Origin: Lentisphaerota bacterium
GTDB taxonomy: Bacteria; Verrucomicrobiota; Kiritimatiellia; CAIQIC01; Lenti-01
Length of the DNA stretch: 35,824 nt
Direction: 5' to 3'
Assembly (NCBI GenBank): GCA_012511885.1
Contig: JAAZFE010000088.1
Span: forward strand, 1-35,824
Translations under genes and position numbers: made by a program
The notes under the pieces: model-generated
Databases searched by the model: none
Seen by the model: the letters and a program-made list of their open reading frames with translations, nothing else
What the model was told of the DNA's origin: nothing
Shown here: positions 30,701-33,700 of the stretch, in pieces
Position numbering within the stretch: the stretch's first letter is position 1
Layout: each line of letters begins with the position of its first letter

Positions 30701-33700
30701 CCGCCACCTGCGGCGCATGGTCCGCAAGCGCGATCAAGCTGCTGACAGCCGTCGTCGCGTGCGCCACCGCCGAATTCTCGCTCACGCACGCCCCGCCAGA
30801 CCCCTCCGCCCGAACCCGGAAATAGTACGTCGTATCCCCCTCCAACCCCGACACCACCTGGCTCGCACCCGAAACAAACAGGTTGTTGTAGCCCTCCACG
30901 AACGAAGGTCCGCCACTGCCGCTCGGATAGCTCGTCCACGAAATGTCATCAATCAAAATCTGACGCGATCCCGTGGATTTAAACTCAACAAGCACATCTC
31001 CCGTTTTATTTAGATTGTTGATGCTGCGCTCATACACCGTATCCATGGCGGCAAGCGTATAATCGTCCACCTTCACTCCACCCACCCACACCTGGATTGT
31101 GCGGTTGGCGGCTGTGCCACCGGTGAAATAAGAGCGGACCTTATAGGTCAGAGACCCCATGCCGCTAGGAATCGTGGCGGAAAGCGTTCCCGTACCCTTA
31201 TCGCTAAACCCGAAGGATGGATTCGTAATGTAGTAAGCAACATCCTGAACTTTACGACCTTCCGTATAGCTCCAAACAAGTCCCACGCTATTGGTGAAAT
31301 TGTCGGCGCCATATCCCGTAGCACTCGCGTTAAGATTATCAAAACTTTCGGTGCCCCCGTCTCCCCCCGCCGGCTCCGCAAAATCCTCATACAAGCTCAC
31401 ATCCAACCGGTAGCCGGACGCGCCGGCCACGGCGTTCCAGGTCGCGGTGAATTGGGTTTCCCCCACATTGCTCGAAGCCAGCCCCGTGGGTTTCGCGGGC
31501 GAATCGGTCGTGGCATCGTCCGCCAGACCCGTAGATGAATATTTCGCGCCCCGAACACTCCAAGCCTTGTAATAGTACTTCGCGCAGGCGCTCAGGTTGG
31601 CGTGAGTTTGCGGCGAGCTGCCACCCTTATAGACCACCGTGCCACCGGCAAAAGACTGCCCCACCGCCGGCACCGTTCCCGACGGTGTCCCAAACGTACC
31701 CGACGTGTTGTACACAATCACCACATCATCACTCTGCCCATTGCGGGTGAAGGCCAGGCTGATCGAGTCCGCACCCGTCTTCGTGGCGCTGAACGCCGTC
31801 GGAGCATCCGGCGTGTAGGCAGTGAACACCAGGGCAAGGGTGGTGCCGTTTTGGACCACGCTAAAAGTCCCATCCGCCAGCCCAGGCGTAAATAGATCCG
31901 TGTTGACCACAAACCGGGACGCGTCAAAACCGCTGACCGACGCCCCACTCATGATGGTCCACGAATAGTTGGCGGTGGCGTCCCAACCCGTCGGGTTGCC
32001 CGCCAACCAAATCGTAAACAGACCACTGGAGTTAACTGTAATCGCACCCGATGCGCTGAACAGATCCCAGTTTGTCCCCGCCGGGCCTGCCACATTTAGC
32101 ACATCCACCCGCATCGCCCCACCCGCACTCAGGGTCAGCGTGCTACCGCTCATCTCATCAACCGCCCCTGCGCTGACGCCGGGATCAAGGGTGCCCCCCA
32201 CCGTCACCGCCCCGTTGACGCCTTTACCCATCAAGCTCGCCCCGGAAGCAACCACTACCGCCATGTTGCCCGCTGTGGCGTTCTGCATCAGCGTGCCTTC
32301 ATTGACCGTGGCCGTGCCGCTGAAGGTATGGGTCACACCGCTCTGCAGGTGCAGCGTGCCGGCGCCCGTTTTGGTGATCGAGGACACATTGCCGATCACA
32401 CTGTTGACCGCGATGTTTTGCGCCCCGCCAAAGGTTAGACCGTAATTCCCTGAAATCCCGCCGGTAAGGGTCAACGTGGAGGAATCGGAAGAAATGCGGG
32501 CGGCACTGCCCAGAGTGATGGCGCCTGACACAGTATTGCCGCCGCCAGCGTTATAAAGCGAACCGCCATTGGACGGCCCCTGCCCGTTCAGGATCAACGG
32601 TTCCGCCGTGCCGGTTCCACTCAAACGCAACTGCGCGCCGTTGGCCACGGTGGTGTTGCCGGCTGTGGTCCCCAGAGCATTGGCGTGGGATATGTTCACC
32701 GTGCCCTCGGAAATCGTCGTCGCCCCGCTATAGCTATTGTTGCCGGACAGCGACAGCGTGCCCGCCCCGTTCTTCGTCATCGCGCCCGTGCCGCTGATCG
32801 CGCCGCTATACGTCAAGTTGTCCGACCGATGCCACACCAGCGCCGCATTGTTGACGATATTCGCGCTGACGGCCCCGCTCGTGCCGCCCGCCCCGATTTG
32901 CGCCGTGCCCGCGCTAACCGTCAGCGCCCCGCTGAACGTATTCGCGCCGGAGAAAACCAATGTGCCCGCGCCCGTCTTGGCCAACGTGCCCGATCCCGAA
33001 ATCACCGGCGCATAGGTCAGCGTTTTCCCGCTATCCACTTCCACCGTGCCGTTCCCCGCCCCCAGCGTGGTCAAATGGTTCGCGTGCATCGTGAACGAGT
33101 CCGTGGCCCGCAGCGTGCCACCGTTGAAATACACCTTGTTGGCATAGGCGCTGGCCGGATCCGCGCCCAAATTGCGCGAGGCCGAAATCGCCACCGTCCC
33201 CGCGTTCAGTTGCACCTTCTTGTCGTGCGTGTTCTGACCCGTGAACACCACCGTGCCCGATCCCGTTTTGGTGATCTTGCCCCCGCCCGTGCCACTGGCC
33301 ACCCCGCCCAGCGTCAGCGTCTTGCCACTGGCGACATCCACCGTGAACCGGTCGTCAAAGGTCTCATGGATCGCCAGCGCACCACTCAATGTGGCCGTTT
33401 CCGCCGCCGAAATGGTCTTGGCGCCAGCGTTCAAATTGATCGTCAACGCATTGGCCACCGTAATGGCGGAACCAATATGCAACGTCGCCGCATCGCTGCT
33501 CTCCCCCTTGCCAAGCCCGATCTCGCCAGTGCCAGCCGCCCGGGCATGGTTCAGCGTCAGAGTCCCCGCGTCAACATAGGTGCCGCCATCGTATGTGTTG
33601 TCCCCGCCCAGCGCCAGAGTGCCCCCCTGATTCTTCACCATCATGAAGCTGCTCGCGCCATCATCCACAATCCCGTTATACGTCAGCGTCTTGCCCGCCA

